Shown piece after piece: positions 13,202 through 16,148 of a DNA stretch of 16,148 nt. The notes beneath the pieces are model-generated. The model searched no databases, was not told the DNA's origin, and saw only the letters and a list, made by a program, of their open reading frames with translations. Position numbers and translations under genes: made by a program. This DNA is from an uncultured Candidatus Pelagibacter sp. (lineage in GTDB: Bacteria > Pseudomonadota > Alphaproteobacteria > Pelagibacterales > Pelagibacteraceae), in NCBI GenBank assembly GCA_905612335.1, contig CAJQRT010000007.1, positions 1-16,148 on the forward strand, in the 5' to 3' direction. How positions within the stretch are numbered: the stretch's first letter is position 1; each line of letters opens with the position of its first letter.

Positions 13202-14611
13202 ATGTCGAACAACAAAACACAAAATTTACAAAGCGTATCTTCTGAAGCTCTAGACTGGGCCGTAGTTCAAAAAGATATGAAAAATAAACTAGGCAGCGAT
13301 ATATATGAAAGCTGGCTTAGAAAGATAGACTTTGTTGAAGAGTTGAATAGTTATGTCTTACTCTCAGTTTCTACTAGATTCATCCGAGACTGGATTACCT
13401 CAAGATATTTAGATCAAATTTTGCAAATAGTAAAAATTTATAAGAAAGATTTAACAAGAATTGAGTTTAAGATTATTGAAAAAAACTCTGAAAATGAAAT
13501 AGAAAATAATATTACTAAAAATGAAAACACTGAAAATGTATCTTTCATTAAAGATACATATTTGCAATACAACAGAATAGACCCAAATAAAAGATTTGAT
13601 AATTTTATAACAGGTACAAGTAATAAACTAGCGTATGAAGCATCCATGAAAGTTTCAGAAAATATTTCTCATTATAATCCGCTTTATATTTATGGGGGTG
13701 TTGGAATGGGAAAAACACATTTATTAAATTCAATTGGTCTTTCATTAAAAGAAAAAAACAAAGTCATGTTTATTTCTGCTGAGAGATTTATGTATCAGTT
13801 TGTAAAATCAATTAAATCTAATGATATGGTAAAGTTTAAAGAGTATTTTAGAAATACTGACATATTATTAATAGACGATATTCAATTCATGAATGGTAAA
13901 GAGGCAATGCAAGAAGAGTTTTTTCATACGTTTAATGCATTATTAGATAAAGGGTCACAAGTGATAATCTCTGCCGACAGAGCTCCAAACAAATTATCAA
14001 GAATCCAAGATAGAATTAAATCAAGATTTGCTGGAGGTCTTGTTGTTGATATACAAAAACCAGACTATGAACTTAGAAGTAAAATTGTTAAGCAAAAAAC
14101 AGAGGAACTAAACATTTTTTACTCAAATCAAGTAAATATTTCAGAAGAAATACAAAAATTCATAAGTACAGAAATAACTACAAGTATTAGAGAGTTAGTA
14201 GGAGCAATTAATAGAGTTGTTTCTTTTTCAAGAATTTATAACAAAGTTCCAAATTTATCAGAAGTTAAAGTAGTTTTAAAAGATCTATTAAATATTGGAG
14301 AAAACAAAGTAACAATAGATTTAATACAATCGACTGTATGTAAGTTCTTTAAAATTAGTAAAAGTGAGATGCTTTCATCAAGAAGATCAAGATACCTTGT
14401 AAGACCAAGACAAACAGCAATATATTTGACAAAAATTTTGACATCCAAATCATTACCTGAGATTGGGAGAGAATTTTCTAATAGAGATCATACAACAATC
14501 ATTCATTCGGTTAAAACTATTGAAAAATTGAAGGAAAAAGATGCAGAAATGACAAACAATATTAATAATCTAAAAAATCAGATATTGTATAATAAAGAAA
14601 ATGAAATTTAA
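13202..14611 (+). CDS. dnaA: Chromosomal replication initiator protein DnaA
   Basis: DnaA binds origin DnaA boxes and, in its ATP form, melts the origin and helps load helicase. The 469-residue protein has all parts. Domain I is about 15-95 (WAVVQKDMKNKLGSDIYESWL). Domain II is a short Asn/Glu-rich linker of about 97-122. Domain III is the AAA+ core with Walker A GGVGMGKTH (165-173), Walker B ILLIDD (221-226), sensor 1 region VIISADRAP (254-262) and the Arg finger in IKSRFAGG (Arg275). Domain IV carries the DNA-binding signature GREFSNRDHTTIIHSV from residue 422, with the box-reading RDHTT. The stop overlaps the dnaN start by 11 bp, so dnaA and dnaN are coupled. It follows a repeat-rich 385-bp spacer that probably controls it. 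Confidence 0.98.
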   Translation: MSNNKTQNLQSVSSEALDWAVVQKDMKNKLGSDIYESWLRKIDFVEELNSYVLLSVSTRFIRDWITSRYLDQILQIVKIYKKDLTRIEFKIIEKNSENEIENNITKNENTENVSFIKDTYLQYNRIDPNKRFDNFITGTSNKLAYEASMKVSENISHYNPLYIYGGVGMGKTHLLNSIGLSLKEKNKVMFISAERFMYQFVKSIKSNDMVKFKEYFRNTDILLIDDIQFMNGKEAMQEEFFHTFNALLDKGSQVIISADRAPNKLSRIQDRIKSRFAGGLVVDIQKPDYELRSKIVKQKTEELNIFYSNQVNISEEIQKFISTEITTSIRELVGAINRVVSFSRIYNKVPNLSEVKVVLKDLLNIGENKVTIDLIQSTVCKFFKISKSEMLSSRRSRYLVRPRQTAIYLTKILTSKSLPEIGREFSNRDHTTIIHSVKTIEKLKEKDAEMTNNINNLKNQILYNKENEI

Positions 14612-15713
14612 CGTTAATCAACAAGATCTGCAACAAGCACTTAATTATTGCCAAGGCGTAATTGAAAAAAGAAGCACACTTCCTATTCTGTCAAATGTTT
14701 TATTAAATGCTAGTAATTCAAATCTAACAATTACTGCAACAGATTTAGATTTAATATTTATTCATCAAATTAACAATGTTGAAGTTATAGAAGAAGGAAA
14801 CACAACCACCACCTCATCCACCATCTATGATATCATAAGAAAATTTCCATCAGGAAAAAAAATTAATTTATCTTTGACGGACGTTAGCAGGCTTCAAGTT
14901 GAGTCTGAAAAATCTGTTTTCAATCTAAATTGTATTAGTGCATCTGAGTTTCCACTAACAGACGAAAACTTTAATCAAAATGAATTTTCTATAAAATCAA
15001 AACAATTATTAAAATTATTAAATAAATGTAAATTTTCAGTTTCTAATGATGAAACTAGACACTATTTAAGTGGAATTTTTTTTCATCAAACGCAAACTGA
15101 AGATAAAAATTTTTTAACAGCAGCGGCTACAGACAGTCATAGAATGTCTATTTCAAAAATAAGATTAGACCAGCAAGTAGAATTTGAACCAATAATACTT
15201 CCTAAAAAAACAATTTTTCAACTATGTTCGTTGCTAGAAAGTTATGATGGTGATGTTAAAATTTCAAATATTAAATCTAAAATAAAATTTGAACTAAATA
15301 ATAGCATATTGATATCTAAGTTAATTGATGGAAAGTTTCCAAATTATATTCAGGTAATACCTAAGAATAATCAAAAGAAGTTAGAAATAGATTTAAAATT
15401 ATTTTTAGACTCTGTTGATCGAGTTGCTTCAGTTTCATTAGATAAAAAAGATGGAGTCAAATTTAATTTGTCGAAAGACGTTCTAAACTTATCAGTTAAC
15501 AATACAAATAGTGGTGATGGAAAAGAAAGTTTAAATGTAAAGTTTGATCACGATCTAGAAATAAGTTTTAATTCTAGATATTTAATTGATGTAGCATCAC
15601 AACTTGATGGAGATAACATTGAAATTTTTTTCAATGATACAGGGTCTCCGGCATTAATTAAAGATCCAGGTGATTTTGATAGTATATTTGTTGTAATGCC
15701 TATGAAAGGCTAG
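14601..15713 (+). CDS. dnaN: DNA polymerase III beta subunit (sliding clamp)
   Basis: DnaN forms the dimeric ring that tethers DNA polymerase III and many repair proteins to DNA. The 370 residues fit the family (E. coli 366). MKFNVNQQDLQQALNYCQGVIEKRSTLPILSNVLL is the standard first-domain opening, with TATDLDL soon after. AATDSHRMS marks domain 2, GKFPNYIQVIP is the end of domain 2, and the C-terminus SPALIKDPG...FVVMPMKG forms the partner-binding pocket. The ATG lies inside the dnaA 3' end (11-bp overlap). Its stop shares the sequence CTAG with the stop of the convergent acyltransferase gene, giving a 4-bp tail-to-tail overlap. recF, which often follows dnaN, is not next here. Confidence 0.98.
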   Translation: MKFNVNQQDLQQALNYCQGVIEKRSTLPILSNVLLNASNSNLTITATDLDLIFIHQINNVEVIEEGNTTTTSSTIYDIIRKFPSGKKINLSLTDVSRLQVESEKSVFNLNCISASEFPLTDENFNQNEFSIKSKQLLKLLNKCKFSVSNDETRHYLSGIFFHQTQTEDKNFLTAAATDSHRMSISKIRLDQQVEFEPIILPKKTIFQLCSLLESYDGDVKISNIKSKIKFELNNSILISKLIDGKFPNYIQVIPKNNQKKLEIDLKLFLDSVDRVASVSLDKKDGVKFNLSKDVLNLSVNNTNSGDGKESLNVKFDHDLEISFNSRYLIDVASQLDGDNIEIFFNDTGSPALIKDPGDFDSIFVVMPMKG

Positions 15714-16148
15714 CTTAAAGTATCAAGTTCAGAATAAATAATATTTTCCAATTCTTTTGTAAAAATTTCTTTGCTTAATCCGGGTTCAATGGGTTTTAAA
15801 ATTGAAACTGTTAGAGTGGTGTTAATTTTTTTTTGACCATGTTTTGGCCAAGTATCCCCAGAATTGATTGCAATTGGCTGACATGAAATATTTAATTCTT
15901 CATAAATTCTACTAGATCCTTTTTTGAAGGGAGTTCTGTCCTCTGGAGATAGTCTTGTTCCTTGTGGAAAAATTATTAATGGTCTTTCCGATGAATTTAC
16001 TTGTTTAAAAATATCATCAAAAAAACCCAGGTTTTCTTTAGAAATCTTGTTTCTTTTGATTGATATTGATCCTATTTTTTTCAAATACCAGCCAAATATA
16101 GGAATCATTAGTAATTCTTTTTTTAAAATAAAAACAGGAGAATTAAAG
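15710..16148 (-). CDS. plsC: 1-acyl-sn-glycerol-3-phosphate acyltransferase (PlsC type), C-terminal part
   Basis: PlsC-type enzymes transfer an acyl chain to lysophosphatidic acid to give phosphatidic acid at the inner membrane. The frame is open to the window edge (residues FNSPVFILKKELL precede the first internal Met at 16108), so the N-terminus, including the catalytic HX4D motif, lies outside. Visible are ILKKELLMIPIFGWYLKKIG, then IKRN, the third block IIFPQGTR (FPQGTR at 15953-15970, with Gln where E. coli has Glu) and QPIAINSGDTWPK. As I recall, Gln in this motif and the INSG..WP block are usual in alphaproteobacterial PlsC proteins. It converges on dnaN with a shared CTAG stop. The substrate could differ from the classical PlsC one. 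Confidence 0.88.
   Translation of the reverse strand, partial: FNSPVFILKKELLMIPIFGWYLKKIGSISIKRNKISKENLGFFDDIFKQVNSSERPLIIFPQGTRLSPEDRTPFKKGSSRIYEELNISCQPIAINSGDTWPKHGQKKINTTLTVSILKPIEPGLSKEIFTKELENIIYSELDTLS

Overview
The window looks like chromosomal DNA from a streamlined marine alphaproteobacterium, most likely SAR11 (Pelagibacterales). The DNA is very AT-rich, protein choice leans to Lys/Asn/Ile, and most spacers are 0-40 bp, with many stop/start overlaps. Two gene blocks are typical of Alphaproteobacteria: irr-fabA-fabB-fabI, and dut-coaBC-ubiB-ubiE / mutM-rpsT-dnaA. This assignment is inferred from gene content and order; no search was run.

Layout. (1) 1-956 (+): the 3' part of a tetratricopeptide-repeat protein with an unassigned Cys-containing C-terminal region. 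(2) 980-3477 (-): fabA-fabB-fabI, the operon for unsaturated fatty acid synthesis. (3) 3551-6485 (+): irr (Fur-family iron/heme regulator), then a rubrerythrin, a two-cluster CCG-type Fe-S protein and a DUF3501 protein. Irr-box-like inverted repeats lie between fabA and irr and, as a pair 31 bp apart, over the rubrerythrin promoter. (4) 6478-11606 (-): ubiE-ubiB-coaBC-dut-(HesA/MoeB/ThiF)-SH3 protein, tightly packed and probably one transcript. (5) 11642-15713 (+): mutM, rpsT, a 385-bp non-coding region, dnaA and dnaN. (6) 15710-16148 (-): the C-terminal part of a PlsC-type acyltransferase that leaves the window.

How the parts fit. FabA/FabB/FabI make acyl chains, and PlsC-type enzymes place them in phospholipid. 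UbiE and UbiB serve ubiquinone synthesis, CoaBC makes the coenzyme A precursor, Dut and MutM protect DNA from uracil and 8-oxoguanine, and DnaA/DnaN start and drive replication. The rubrerythrin, Fe-S protein and DUF3501 form a compact module that looks like an iron-controlled redox or peroxide-defence system.

The least explained parts are the Irr-box-like architecture with the rubrerythrin/Fe-S/DUF3501 module, and the dnaA upstream region. The latter holds an 18-bp perfect palindrome abutting two 46-bp direct repeats, plus further inverted repeats. There are no tRNA or rRNA genes, insertion sequences, prophage genes or CRISPR arrays that I can see.
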